A DNA stretch of 64,000 bases. It comes from Actinomycetota bacterium. Its GTDB lineage: Bacteria > Actinomycetota > Acidimicrobiia > Acidimicrobiales > Microtrichaceae. The notes beneath the pieces are model-generated. The model was not told where the DNA came from and did no database searches. It was given only the letters and a program-made list of their open reading frames with translations. Both the position numbers and the translations under genes were made by a program. The number at the start of each line of letters is the position of its first letter. Position 1 is the stretch's first letter. Below, piece after piece: positions 34,584-43,429 of the stretch. Where the stretch lies: positions 26,909-90,908 of the forward strand of contig VGBZ01000008.1 in the NCBI GenBank assembly GCA_016870275.1, written 5' to 3'.

Positions 34584-34729
34584 CGCCGGAACCAGCTGCG
34601 CCGGCCCGAGGACTCGTGGCCCTGGCAGCGCTGGTCGGTCGGCACGTCGCCGAGCACCTGCTCGACGTGCTGGCCGCAGCCGGAGTACGTGGGTCGGCCG
34701 CACTGGCGGCAGGTGGTTCGTGAGCACAT
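34580..34729 (-). CDS. Small Cys-rich protein, 49 aa
   Basis: From ATG 34729 the product has Cys at 2, 7, 10, 18 and 35 and His at 21 and 38. It begins MCSRTTCRQCGRPTYSGCG and continues HVEQVLGDVP, which resembles a short conserved actinobacterial protein I have seen annotated as hypothetical. The CxxC plus further Cys/His suggests a zinc site. Its TGA overlaps the ATG of the repressor. TAGGAT lies 6 nt upstream of its ATG and there is no Shine-Dalgarno, so it is the leaderless first gene of the operon. Function unknown. Confidence 0.72.
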   Translation of the reverse strand: MCSRTTCRQCGRPTYSGCGQHVEQVLGDVPTDQRCQGHESSGRRSWFRR

Positions 34730-34735
34730 GCCGAC

Positions 34736-34741
34736 ATCCTA
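34736..34741 (-). promoter_or_regulatory. -10 element TAGGAT, leaderless start of the thiol-sensor operon
   Basis: On the minus strand TAGGAT is followed by 6 nt and ATG 34729. The operator palindrome lies 5 nt further upstream. Confidence 0.6.
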
Positions 34742-34746
34742 CCTGG

Positions 34747-34760
34747 TACCCCCGGGGGTA
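34747..34760. promoter_or_regulatory. CsoR/CstR-type operator, perfect palindrome TACCCCCGGGGGTA
   Basis: The 14-bp palindrome matches the G/C-tract operators known for CsoR-family repressors. It lies between the -10 (34736-34741) and the expected -35 position, where binding would block RNA polymerase. This indicates autoregulation. Confidence 0.75.
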
Positions 34761-34802
34761 TCAAGCAGCCCCGTCGCGGCCTTTCGGACCGTCGTCGACC
34801 GG

Positions 34803-34808
34803 TAGCGT
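34803..34808 (+). promoter_or_regulatory. -10 element TAGCGT, leaderless DUF1214 gene start
   Basis: TAGCGT is followed by 7 nt and ATG 34816, with no Shine-Dalgarno. Confidence 0.55.
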
Positions 34809-34815
34809 CCCGTCC

Positions 34816-35877
34816 ATGGACGACGCACGGGCCTGGGACGAGTTCTGCGACCAACTGCGTCGGGCGGGGCACAACGCGCTCGAGGCGGCGACCGACCCGC
34901 TGGAGGCGGCCGAGGGGCTCCGGTTCGTGACCCGGCTGCTGTCCGCCGCCGTCGACATGACGGTCGCCTACGCCGACCCGGCCCGCCCGGCGTTCGTCCG
35001 GCTCATGACCGACCGCCGCAAGTTCTACGGCGACAACCCCGACACGGACTACGACTACGCGAGCATCCGCGGGCGCCACGGCTACCGCATCGCCGGCGAG
35101 CGCGGCACCAGTTCGTACCTGGCCTGTTGCGTCTACGGCCGCAACGACGACGGGAGCACCCGGATCGTCGCGAACGTCTCCGACCGGGACCTGGACCTGA
35201 CCGACGGCCGGTTCGAGATCGTGCTGTCGGCCGACCGGCCGGACGACCTGGGCAGCGCCACCTGGGTCCCGCTCACGCCCGATGCGGACGTGGCGATCGT
35301 CCGCCAGTACTACCTGGACCGGACCGCTGAGACGCCGGCCACGTTCGACATCGAGTGCACCGACCGGGTGGGGCCGCCCCCGCCCGTCACCGCCGAGTGG
35401 ATGGACCGGCGGCTCCGGGCCGCCGGGTCGTTCGTCTCGCTCGGCACCGAGTTCTCCGCCGCCATGGCCGCCCAGCTCGAGGAGCGGCCGAACGAGGTCG
35501 TCGTCGACTCGGAGGCGTCGACCGTGGCGGGCTTCTACCCGACGCCCGACAACAAGTACGTCGGCGGCTGGTTCCAGCTGGGTGATGACGAGGCGCTCGA
35601 GGTGACGGGACGCCCACCGGACACCCGGTACTGGTCCCTCCTGCTCATGAGCCGGTGGATGGAGAGCCTCGACACGTCCTTCCACACCACGATTCTCAAC
35701 TGCTCGCAGGTAGACCTCGAGCCAGACGGCAGCTTCCGGATCCTGGTCGCCCATCGCGATCCCGGGACGCCGAACTGGCTCGACACCGCAGGTCACCGGC
35801 AGGGGTACGTGCTGTTCCGGTGGATGCAGGCCACTGGCATCACCCAGCCGAAGTTCCGGACCGTCCCGCTCGACTGA
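34816..35877 (+). CDS. DUF1214 domain-containing protein
   Basis: The product is 353 aa from ATG 34816. The N-terminal part is helical (EFCDQLRRAGHNAL and onward). The middle has TDRRKFYGDNPDTDYDYASIRG, a beta-rich GTSSYLACCVYG segment and FEIVLSADRPDD. The C-terminal DUF1214-like region contains RYWSLLLMSRWMESLD. Homologues are common in actinobacteria and often lie near lipid or steroid catabolism genes, but no activity is established. No signal peptide is visible, so it is predicted cytosolic. Confidence 0.75.
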   Translation: MDDARAWDEFCDQLRRAGHNALEAATDPLEAAEGLRFVTRLLSAAVDMTVAYADPARPAFVRLMTDRRKFYGDNPDTDYDYASIRGRHGYRIAGERGTSSYLACCVYGRNDDGSTRIVANVSDRDLDLTDGRFEIVLSADRPDDLGSATWVPLTPDADVAIVRQYYLDRTAETPATFDIECTDRVGPPPPVTAEWMDRRLRAAGSFVSLGTEFSAAMAAQLEERPNEVVVDSEASTVAGFYPTPDNKYVGGWFQLGDDEALEVTGRPPDTRYWSLLLMSRWMESLDTSFHTTILNCSQVDLEPDGSFRILVAHRDPGTPNWLDTAGHRQGYVLFRWMQATGITQPKFRTVPLD

Positions 35878-35891
35878 GCGCCACCCGTCGC

Positions 35892-35909
35892 CCTCTGCGC
35901 CGGCAGAGG
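35892..35909 (+). terminator. Weak hairpin after the DUF1214 gene
   Basis: CCTCTGC and GCAGAGG form a 7-bp stem around a 4-nt loop. No T-tract follows, so terminator function is uncertain. Confidence 0.3.
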
Positions 35910-35976
35910 CGTCCGGCGTGGGCCGTTGCCAACCCGCAGCGGTACGCTCGGCGTCGTCCCGAACCGGAGGTTCACC

Positions 35977-37218
35977 GTGGCTCAGGTCCCCTCGGCGCCA
36001 ACCGATCACTACACGCTGATCTCGGCCGACTGCCACGCCGGTGGCAGCCACGACCAGTACCGCGAGTACCTCGACCCGGCGTACCGGGAGCGGTTCGACG
36101 AGTGGCGCGGCGGCTACCGCAACCCGTTCCGGGACCTCGGTGACCAGCGGAAGCTCCGCAACTGGGACGACGAGTTGCGCATCGGCCAGCAGGAGGCCGA
36201 CGGCGTGGTGGCCGAGGTGGTGTTCCCCAACACCATCCCGCCGTTCTTCCCGAGCTTCGTGCTCTTCGCCGGGCCGCCACCGCCGGAGGACTACGAGCTC
36301 CGCCGCGCGGGCGTGCAGGCCCACAACCGGTGGCTCGTGGACTGGTGCGGGCGGTACCCCGACCAGCGTGCCGGGATCGGCCAGATCTTCGTCAACGACG
36401 TCGACGACGCCATCGAGGATGCCCGGTGGATCGCCGATCACGGCCTCCGGGGTGGCGTGCTCCTGCCGAACGTGCCTCCGGACTGCACGTGGGTGAAGCC
36501 GCTCTACCACCCCGACTACGAGCCGCTGTGGGCCGAGCTCGAGTCGCTCGGCCTGCCCGTCAACGTGCACGGTGGGACCGGCCTCCCCGACTACGGGGCG
36601 CACGCGTTCTCGCTGCTCCTGTACCTGGTCGAGGTGCCGTTCTATGCGCAACGTCCGCTGGTCCACATGCTGCTCTCGGGCGTGTTCGAACGTCACCCCG
36701 ATCTGCGGTTCGTGATCACCGAGTCCGGCGCCGAGTGGATCGTGCCGCTGGTCGAACGACTCGACGGGATCATCGAGACCATTCGCGCCACGGGCGCGAC
36801 CGGCGAGCTGCGGTTCGCCGAGGAAGCGGTGCTCGCCCACACCGCAACGGAGTACGTCCGCCAGAACGTGTGGATGGGTGTGAGTCAGCCCTCGCCCGCC
36901 GACCTGACCGCGCTCGACGTGCTCGGCGAGGACCGGTTCATGTGGGGCAGCGACTACCCGCACGACGAGGGCACCTACCCGTTCACCGTGGAGGGCCTCC
37001 GGGCGCTGTTCGCCGGGATGGAGCCCGCCCGGATCCACCAGCTCGTCGCCGCCAACGCAGCGGCGCTCTACGGCTTCGACCTGGACGCGCTCGCGCCGAT
37101 CGCCGAACGGGTCGGCCCGACCGTCGCTCAGGTCGCCACGCCGCTCGGCGAGCTGCCGGCGGATGCCAACGACGCCCTACGGAAGGCTGCCGCCCCGGTT
37201 GGCGCAGCTGCTCGCTGA
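35977..37218 (+). CDS. Amidohydrolase (Amidohydro_2 family)
   Basis: The product is 413 aa from GTG 35977, with GGAGG 7 nt upstream and TACGCT at 35943 as the -10. The metal-binding DCHAGG near residue 18, LPVNVHGGTG in the middle, FVITESGAEW and WGSDYPHDEG near the end are characteristic of the ACMSD-like amidohydrolase 2 family. Members hydrolyse or decarboxylate diverse cyclic substrates; many actinobacterial copies are of unknown specificity. It is predicted cytosolic. Between the DUF1214 gene and this start are 99 bp with a separate promoter. Confidence 0.82.
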   Translation: MAQVPSAPTDHYTLISADCHAGGSHDQYREYLDPAYRERFDEWRGGYRNPFRDLGDQRKLRNWDDELRIGQQEADGVVAEVVFPNTIPPFFPSFVLFAGPPPPEDYELRRAGVQAHNRWLVDWCGRYPDQRAGIGQIFVNDVDDAIEDARWIADHGLRGGVLLPNVPPDCTWVKPLYHPDYEPLWAELESLGLPVNVHGGTGLPDYGAHAFSLLLYLVEVPFYAQRPLVHMLLSGVFERHPDLRFVITESGAEWIVPLVERLDGIIETIRATGATGELRFAEEAVLAHTATEYVRQNVWMGVSQPSPADLTALDVLGEDRFMWGSDYPHDEGTYPFTVEGLRALFAGMEPARIHQLVAANAAALYGFDLDALAPIAERVGPTVAQVATPLGELPADANDALRKAAAPVGAAAR

Positions 37219-37277
37219 CCCAGCTGGGCGTGGCGCTGCCGGTGCTGGTGCGCCCTCGCCGGGACCAGAGCCTCTGA

Positions 37278-38234
37278 TCACACGGGCCCGACTGCGCCGT
37301 CGAGGCGGACGATCCAGGCCCGGGCCTCGTGACGGCTGAGGAGCGCTGCGCCGTGGATCGGTCCGGCGAGCGCCACAGCGGTGGTCAGCACCTCGGCGGT
37401 GGCCGCCGATGGAGCGACGACGGTGATGGCGGCGAGTTCGATCGCCGCCGGCGCTCCGTTGCGCGGGTCGAGCAGATGGTGTGCAGCGCGCCCGTCGGCT
37501 GAGCGCCAGCGCCGCTGCAGCGGCGAGCTGGTCGCCAGGCCGGCGTCACCGAGCTCGATCCCGAGCACCGGTTCGAGCGATTGATCGAATGGGTTGCTCA
37601 CATCGATGCGCCACGAATCCCGGTCGTTTCGGCCTCGGACTCTGAGGTCGCCACCCAGGTTGACGAGCGCACCCACGGCACCGTCGTCGACCAACTCGGC
37701 GCTCACCAGGTCGGCGGCGTGCCCCTTGCCGATCCCGCCGGGGTCGAACGCAACACCGCCGGCCAGTGCAGCTGTGCAGTGCTCGGTGTCGAGCCGCAGC
37801 GGAGAGCGGCTCCGGAGTGGCTCGCCGATCGCCGGTCGGACCGGAGCTGCGACGATCTCCGAAGGCGTGTTCCGGCGGAGGTCGATGTGCTCGAAGCTCC
37901 GGTCGTAGCCGAGCTCGGCGAGCTCCCGACCCAGGAATGGGTCGAACCACCCGAGGGTTGCGGTCCGGGCGGCGTCGGCGCGTCCGAGGAGGTCCATCGT
38001 CTCGGGAGCGACCTCAACCGGTGCACCGCTGGTCTCGTTCAATCGGGAGGTGTCGCTCGTCGGGATGAACCGCGACCACAGCACCTCGAGGTCACGGATC
38101 CTGGCCTCGGCCCGATCGAGCAGATCCTCCACTGCCGGTCCACGGACGGCCGAACGTGATGGTCGCTCCACGGATCGCACGACTACGTGGCAGTCGGTGC
38201 CCATGGCCCGGAAGCGCCGATCGGCGCGGACCAC
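37278..38234 (-). CDS. apbE: FAD:protein FMN transferase
   Basis: The product is 318 aa from GTG 38234 (ATG 38204 is the alternative). ApbE hallmarks are MGTDCHVVV at the start, RFIPTSDTSRLNE, the Ala/Gly-rich FDPGGIGKGHAADLV segment, ALVNLGGDLRV and HHLLDPRNGAPA. It transfers FMN from FAD to a Thr of target flavoproteins, normally outside the membrane. No lipobox or signal peptide is evident in this copy. It lies 26 nt downstream of a lipoprotein gene and probably shares its transcript. No protein with a flavinylation motif is visible nearby. Confidence 0.88.
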   Translation of the reverse strand: MVRADRRFRAMGTDCHVVVRSVERPSRSAVRGPAVEDLLDRAEARIRDLEVLWSRFIPTSDTSRLNETSGAPVEVAPETMDLLGRADAARTATLGWFDPFLGRELAELGYDRSFEHIDLRRNTPSEIVAAPVRPAIGEPLRSRSPLRLDTEHCTAALAGGVAFDPGGIGKGHAADLVSAELVDDGAVGALVNLGGDLRVRGRNDRDSWRIDVSNPFDQSLEPVLGIELGDAGLATSSPLQRRWRSADGRAAHHLLDPRNGAPAAIELAAITVVAPSAATAEVLTTAVALAGPIHGAALLSRHEARAWIVRLDGAVGPV

Positions 38235-38260
38235 CCCGTCGTTGGCGGGTGCGGCGGCGG

Positions 38261-38818
38261 TCAGCTCGCCTGGGAGTTGCTGTCGGGTCCCTGGCTCTGG
38301 TTCTCGCACTCGTCCACGGCCTGCTCGTTGCTGCCCTGGCACACCTCGAAGTACACGGGCTGGCCGGTCTGGCCTCCGGCTTGGACTGCAACGTACGAAC
38401 CGGACTTGGAGGCGGTCAGACCGGCTCCGGCTCCGCCCCACTTGCCCCAGCCGCCGCCACCGCCACCGGAGTTGCTGACCGTGTAGCCCTCAGCGCTGAG
38501 CGCCGACTCGTAGAAGCTGACGATCTGCTGGGCCGACTCGCCGCTGGCGTTGGACCAACGCTGGTAGACGATCCCGCTGGCGTTCGACGTCTGCTGCTCC
38601 ACCGAGCCGCTCGGGGGTTCGGGAAGCGAGGCCGCCGGGCCACCTGCGGCTGTGGTCGCTGGGGCCTGGGTGGTGTTGGTCTCAGCGGCCGTCGTCGAGG
38701 AGGTCGCCGGTGCGGTGGTCGTGGTCTCCTCCGAACTCGAGGAGCAACCGAGCAGGAGTCCGGAGATCCCCACACCAGCGGTGGTTGCCACGATCGTGCT
38801 ACGAGCCAACTTGTTCAT
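38261..38818 (-). CDS. Thr/Ser-rich lipoprotein of unknown function
   Basis: The product is 185 aa from ATG 38818, with AAAGGA 8 nt upstream. A perfect lipobox LLGC (Cys25) ends the signal peptide. A Thr/Ala-rich linker (about 26-65) leads to a small domain with YQRWSNASGESAQQIVSFYESALSAEGYTV and a Gly-tract, then VYFEVCQ. The FYE-SAL-EGY pattern is reminiscent of small periplasmic substrate-binding or DUF4853-like domains, but I cannot assign it. It is upstream of apbE in the same operon. Confidence 0.75.
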   Translation of the reverse strand: MNKLARSTIVATTAGVGISGLLLGCSSSSEETTTTAPATSSTTAAETNTTQAPATTAAGGPAASLPEPPSGSVEQQTSNASGIVYQRWSNASGESAQQIVSFYESALSAEGYTVSNSGGGGGGWGKWGGAGAGLTASKSGSYVAVQAGGQTGQPVYFEVCQGSNEQAVDECENQSQGPDSNSQAS

Positions 38819-38937
38819 GACCTGATCCTTTGTGCTCGGAATGAATCTGGCACGGTATCGCAGGAGAGTCCCGATCGCACTCACTCCCCGGGCGTGCCGG
38901 GGAATCTGATCGAACTCCAGCCCGAGTAGTCTCGCAG

Positions 38938-39727
38938 TTGTTGTCCAGCGAGTCAGCGAAGCCCTTGCCCCTTCGTCCGCTGGCCGGGTTCGAGTTAAGC
39001 GTCCACTCCCAGCATGGTGAGGATGGGATCCTCGGGGAGGTGTTCCGCCGGATCGGTGCGGTCGGGCAACCTCCCTGCGGGTCAGGTTTCTGAAGTCTGT
39101 GTCACGGTGTCGACCTCCGGTCCTGACCGTCTCGACGAGTTGCTCGCGGGGACCCCAATTCCCGTCGACTACGACCTGCTCTCCATCGACATCGATGGAC
39201 ACGACATCCACGTGCTGCGCTCGCTCCGGCGCTACCTGCCGAAGGTGATCTGCATCGAGTACAACCCGACGGCGCCAAACGATGTGGTCTACGAGCAGCC
39301 CGCTGGCTCAGCGGAGCAGCACGGTTCGAGCGCCGCTGCGGCAGTCAGTGCGGGAGAGGACATGGGTTACGTGCTCGCCGCGGTCACGGAGTGCAATGTG
39401 ATTCTGGTCAGGCACGACGTTGCCGAGAGTGTTGTCGGTTCTGCTCGACCCACGCTCGATGATCTCCGTGACGATCGCGAGTTCCGTTGCTATGTCTTCT
39501 CCGGATACAACGGGGACATTCTCACCAGCTCGCCGCTCGTGCTTCCATGGAGGTCGATCACCGTCCGTTGGTCCGACACTCAGGTCCTGCCGAAGTTCCT
39601 CCGCTTCTATCCCGGGGCCCGAGGGAAGCTGGGGGAGCTGGCATTTGCAGGTTGGTTGCTGACACACGACAGGCGGGTTCTGCGAGACATGTTCCGGAGG
39701 GTTCGTACACGTTCTCGTTCTGGGTGA
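38938..39727 (+). pseudogene. Methyltransferase-like gene with its core deleted
   Basis: The first part (from TTG 38938 or 38941) reads LRPLAGFELSVHSQHGEDGILGEVFRRIGAVG and stops at TGA shortly after 39080. The remainder is in the +1 frame from about 39090: RLDELLAGTPIPVDYDLLSIDIDGHDIHVLRSL, VICIEYNPTAPNDV, GSSAAAAVSAGEDMGYVLAAVTECNVILVR, to a stop at 39725. The two parts are the N- and C-terminal signatures of one methyltransferase-like family. The roughly 70-residue SAM-binding core that belongs between them is missing. TAGTCT at 38927-38932 is a promoter candidate. Confidence 0.72.
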
Positions 39728-39748
39728 TGCGACTGGCGGCTGGTCCGC

Positions 39749-41707
39749 TCAGCCGAGTGTCTGGCAGGGCGCCCCGGCACACACGTCGACGATCTCGCCG
39801 TTCGGCTGGATGAACCCGAGCAGCAGGACGAGCGCCTGGGGCACCTCGGTCAGGTTGTCGTGCGGGTCGTCGCCCTCCCGTGGTGGCGTCGGGCCGACCG
39901 GCGGTGTCGGTGATCCGAAGTCCCACACCACCAGTGCGCTCCCGGGCCAGGGGAGGGAGGGGATCGGGTCGATCAACGCGAACGGCTCGACGTCGGTCGA
40001 GCGACCCGGCGCCAGTGTCGGTGCGAGCCGTGGGGCCCCGATGGTTCGAGCGAGCTTCTCGGAGCTGACGTTGGCCACCTGGTGGTCGCCGAACGCCTCG
40101 AGGATCAGCACGCGTTGCGGCTCGGAGCGGGTGGGGTACGGGTTCTCGGTCAGGTGCTGGGCGTACCCGCTGTTCTCACCGCGGTCCCACAGGTTCTGGA
40201 CCATCTCGATCCCGATCGTCTGAGTGAGCTCGTCCGGGTAGCCCTGGGCGAGGATCGGCTTGAACCGATCGAAGTTGGTGCTGCGGTTGAGGAGCAGGTT
40301 GTAGCCGAGACCGCCGACCGCGAGCACCGTGGCGTCCCAGTCGTCGGTGAGCGCCGCGGGTGCCCCGCCGAGGATCCCGCCCTGGCTCGCGCCCAGGAAC
40401 GAGAGCTGCTCGGCGTCGACGATGGGTCCGCCGCCGGCGGTCTGGAACGCCGGGTCGGTCACGAACCCCTGCGGCGATGCGAGCAGTCGACCGAGCAGCA
40501 GGAACCCGAGGTGGCCCTGTTGCATGCGGTCGGGCTGCGTGCGGAACAGGTTGAGGTCCTGGAGTTCCTTGCCGATGGTGGGGATGTCAGCGCTGCTCAT
40601 CCCGAGGAAGTCCACGGCGCACACACCGATCCCGTTGGCCGCCACGAGCGTGCCGATGCCCCGGATCTCGTTGCGGGAACCGAGCAGACCGTGGCCGAAG
40701 ACCACGAACGGGACGGGGCCCGCTGCCTGTGTCGGCACCACGCAGAGGAACGGGTTGGGCATCGTGCCCTCAGCAGTGGGGGTGCCGGTCGGCGAGCCGT
40801 CGTTGTTGAGGACCGTTCCGGTGGCACCGTCACCGGTGAGGTACTTGGGCATCTCGAAGGTCCCCTCGACGAACCGGGCCGGGCCGACCGTGTTGACCGA
40901 GGTGACGGTGAACGGCGGTGCGCCGTCGCCGACCTGCTCCCGGGTCTCGTCCCACATGGAGCGGAGCCGCCCCGAGAGCGAGTCGGAGGACGCAACGGTG
41001 AATGCCCACGCCACGTCGAGCGCGTTCGTGTCGACGCCGGCCGTCCGGAGCGACTCGAGCCAGCGCTGCTGGTCGGCGTCGGGTTCGGCGAGCAGCTTGG
41101 CCATGGCCTCGGTCGGCTGGATCTCGCTGCCATCGGCGCGGCGCAGGTTCGACAGGCCGATCGCGTACCGGCGCCCCTCGGTGAGCGAGGTGGCGGGGAT
41201 GATCCGGAGGGGCTGTCGCGACGGGTCGGTCACGTTGGTGTCGAGCTCGGCCCACGCCGGGACCCGCTCACCGGTCTCCACGTCGACCACGGCCAGGTTG
41301 GAGTCGGGCTTGATCGACGCCTCGATGTCGGTCTGGGGTGCGAGTTTCGAGGCGACCGGGTCCAGGCCGGGAATCACTGTGAGGCCGATCGATGCCGGCG
41401 AGAACCCGTCGTTGCGGTTCCACTCGGCCGGGTCGACGGCGACGCCCTGCGTGTTGACCGGCATGCCACTGGCCGGCAGGTCGAGCCGTCGGCCGGTCGG
41501 CCGGGTGTCATCTGCGGTCGTGAACCGGTCGTTCGGCCAGGGCAGCAGGCACTCGGTCGGGTCGACCGGGTCGCAGTCGCCCGGCGTCGGCGCTGGAGTG
41601 GGCGAGTCGGGGGCGGCCTCGGTGGCGGACTCCCCGCTTCCTGACGAGCAGGCGGCGGCCACCAGGGCCAGGGCGACGGTGAGTGGGACCAGCAGGCGTC
41701 GGAGCAT
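39749..41707 (-). CDS. Large secreted lipoprotein with an alpha/beta-hydrolase domain
   Basis: The product is 652 aa from ATG 41707. A signal peptide ends AAAC (Cys20), followed by a Pro/Ser linker and a Cys-containing beta region (CDPVDPTECLLPWPNDRF). The C-terminal half is an alpha/beta hydrolase: oxyanion-hole FGHGLLGSRNE, nucleophile elbow LGASQGG and a late GDHQV with the probable catalytic His. This architecture occurs in secreted actinobacterial proteins of unknown substrate. Two C-terminal Cys may form a disulfide. It is transcribed from a leaderless promoter and is convergent with the pseudogene at 38938. Confidence 0.78.
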   Translation of the reverse strand: MLRRLLVPLTVALALVAAACSSGSGESATEAAPDSPTPAPTPGDCDPVDPTECLLPWPNDRFTTADDTRPTGRRLDLPASGMPVNTQGVAVDPAEWNRNDGFSPASIGLTVIPGLDPVASKLAPQTDIEASIKPDSNLAVVDVETGERVPAWAELDTNVTDPSRQPLRIIPATSLTEGRRYAIGLSNLRRADGSEIQPTEAMAKLLAEPDADQQRWLESLRTAGVDTNALDVAWAFTVASSDSLSGRLRSMWDETREQVGDGAPPFTVTSVNTVGPARFVEGTFEMPKYLTGDGATGTVLNNDGSPTGTPTAEGTMPNPFLCVVPTQAAGPVPFVVFGHGLLGSRNEIRGIGTLVAANGIGVCAVDFLGMSSADIPTIGKELQDLNLFRTQPDRMQQGHLGFLLLGRLLASPQGFVTDPAFQTAGGGPIVDAEQLSFLGASQGGILGGAPAALTDDWDATVLAVGGLGYNLLLNRSTNFDRFKPILAQGYPDELTQTIGIEMVQNLWDRGENSGYAQHLTENPYPTRSEPQRVLILEAFGDHQVANVSSEKLARTIGAPRLAPTLAPGRSTDVEPFALIDPIPSLPWPGSALVVWDFGSPTPPVGPTPPREGDDPHDNLTEVPQALVLLLGFIQPNGEIVDVCAGAPCQTLG

Positions 41708-41713
41708 GGCGTG

Positions 41714-41719
41714 AATGTA
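41714..41719 (-). promoter_or_regulatory. -10 element TACATT, leaderless start
   Basis: TACATT on the minus strand is followed by 6 nt and ATG 41707. Confidence 0.55.
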
Positions 41720-41753
41720 GTCAGACTCCCTTACTTCATGTCGGTCGGGGTGG

Positions 41754-42770
41754 TCATGCCGGAGTGTGCAGGTCCCTCACCACTTCGGCGAGGTGCTCGG
41801 GATCGGGGGCCCGATTGTTGACCAGACTCACCGAGTCCGAGATGCCGGCGAGCCGCTCCCGGATGGCCGGGGCGATCCGGTCGGGTTCACCGACGACGGC
41901 GATCGTCTCGACCAGGTCGTCGTCGATCAGTGCACCCATGTCGTCCCAGCGTCCGTCGCGGGCGAGCCGTCGGAGTTCGTCGTGCAGGCCGCCGTGCCCG
42001 TGCAGTGCGAACACCGGTTGGTAGGCGGGGGTCGTGCCGTAGAAGGCCAGTTGCGTCCGGACCGCCTCGTAGCTGCGGGTGAACTGTTCCTCCGTCCGTC
42101 CGGTCACGATGATCGTGACGCACACGACCTCGATGTCGTCGACGGCCCGGCCAGCCCGCGTCGCTCCCTCGGCGAGCGCCGGGAGCGTCAGTTCGAGCAG
42201 CGACCGGCGGGTGTTGACCGGATGGACGAGCAGGCCGTTGGCCACCTCACCGGCGACGACGGTCATGGCCGGGCCGACGGCTCCGAGCAGGACCGGCGGC
42301 GGTGGCGTGGCGAGCGGTCCGGGATCGAACGCCGGGACCATCCGGGTGTGGGTGTAGAACTCGCCGTCGAAGTCCAGCGGCATGCCGTCCTGCCAGCACG
42401 ACCAGATCGCCCGGACGGCCAGGACCAGCTCGCGCATGCGGGCCGCCGGCCGGCTCCACGGCATGGAGAACCGCTGCTCGATGTGCGGCTTGATCTGCGA
42501 GCCAAGGCCCAAGGTGAAGCGGCCTCCGGTGAGCGCCTGCAGGTCCCACCCTGCGTTGGCGATCGTCATGGGGGAGCGGGCGAAGGCGATGGCGAGCGCC
42601 GTCCCGAGCCCGATGCGCTCCGTGTGCTCGGCGGCGACGGCCAGCGGCAGGAACGGGTCGTGCTTCGCCTCGAACGAGAACGCCCGGTCGTAGCCGAGCT
42701 GTTCGAGCTCCCGGTAGATCGTCCGGGCCGAGCCCAGGTCATCGGTGGGGACGGTCATCGAGACGTGCAC
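41754..42770 (-). CDS. LLM-class F420-dependent oxidoreductase
   Basis: The product is 338 aa from GTG 42770; the extension to 42833 is not family-like. It has the luciferase-like TIM-barrel pattern: AFSFEAKHDPFLPLAVAAEHTERIGLGTALAIAFARSP, the conserved AGWDLQALTGGRFTLGLGSQ, and PPPVLLGAVGP. Homologues of this subgroup (TIGR03617-like) are F420-binding and are abundant in actinobacteria; the substrate is unknown. The cytosolic enzyme would transfer hydride to or from F420. A tRNA-Leu gene lies upstream on the same strand. Confidence 0.85.
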   Translation of the reverse strand: MHVSMTVPTDDLGSARTIYRELEQLGYDRAFSFEAKHDPFLPLAVAAEHTERIGLGTALAIAFARSPMTIANAGWDLQALTGGRFTLGLGSQIKPHIEQRFSMPWSRPAARMRELVLAVRAIWSCWQDGMPLDFDGEFYTHTRMVPAFDPGPLATPPPPVLLGAVGPAMTVVAGEVANGLLVHPVNTRRSLLELTLPALAEGATRAGRAVDDIEVVCVTIIVTGRTEEQFTRSYEAVRTQLAFYGTTPAYQPVFALHGHGGLHDELRRLARDGRWDDMGALIDDDLVETIAVVGEPDRIAPAIRERLAGISDSVSLVNNRAPDPEHLAEVVRDLHTPA

Positions 42771-42838
42771 CGCTCCACGCGACTTCGCTGGGCGCCGGGT
42801 GTCAAACCTGGTCGAGCGGGCCCGCTCGACCACAAGAG

Positions 42839-42922
<84 letters not shown>

Positions 42923-42989
42923 GAGTGGAAGGCGCATCGTAGGGGACGGCTCGGGTCCGGCTCCATCCCGCACCCGCAGGTCAGTCTCC

Positions 42990-43298
42990 TCAGTTGGTGC
43001 CGGTCACCTCGGTGACGACCTCGTAGGACGCCACGCTCGGCGGTGCGCCGCCCTGCTGGGGTCCGTGACCGTGCGCTGCGCGGAACGCATCGGAACTGAG
43101 CCAACTGCGGAACGCTGCCTCGTCGGTGAACTCCATGACGGCCACGTATGGGTCCTCGTCACGGTGGGGGCGCAGTAGTGCGGCCCGGTGCAGACCGGGC
43201 ACGTCGGTGAGCGTCGTTGTCACGTTGCCCGAGAAGTGGGCCTCGAATGTCTCAGCGGTCTCGGCGGGCACTTCGAGGCGGTTCATCACGATGTACAT
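42990..43298 (-). CDS. Antibiotic-biosynthesis-monooxygenase (ABM) domain protein
   Basis: The product is 102 aa from ATG 43298, with GGAG 6 nt upstream. It is a single ABM fold: MYIVMNRLEV, the helix AETFEAHFSG, PGLHRAALLRP, YVAVMEFTDEAAFRSWLSSDAFRAAHG. This pattern is close to HmoA/IsdG-like haem-degrading monooxygenases and related small dimeric enzymes, but haem ligands cannot be assigned with confidence. Divergent from fhaA. Confidence 0.75.
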   Translation of the reverse strand: MYIVMNRLEVPAETAETFEAHFSGNVTTTLTDVPGLHRAALLRPHRDEDPYVAVMEFTDEAAFRSWLSSDAFRAAHGHGPQQGGAPPSVASYEVVTEVTGTN

Positions 43299-43416
43299 GT
43301 GATCTCCATGTTGTGCCGGGTCATCTCGGACCGTCTCGCGGTCTGCGGCGCTCGATCCTATCGACGGTCCCAGTCGTTCTCCACTCGGGCGCAGGCCGGT
43401 TGTCCACCGCCGTCGC

Positions 43417-43422
43417 TAACGT
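43417..43422 (+). promoter_or_regulatory. -10 element TAACGT, leaderless fhaA start
   Basis: TAACGT is followed by 7 nt and ATG 43430. It probably drives the fhaA-fhaB-pstP-rodA-pbpA operon. Confidence 0.55.
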
Positions 43423-43429
43423 GTCGCCC

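Noticed and set aside
34570..37038. An 822-codon open frame on the minus strand
   Set aside because: It is antisense to two well-supported genes with family motifs and a promoter each (DUF1214 and amidohydrolase). Long antisense frames are expected at this GC content.
40082..41644. Two plus-strand frames of 460-520 codons
   Set aside because: They are antisense to the secreted hydrolase, which has a signal peptide, catalytic motifs and a leaderless promoter.
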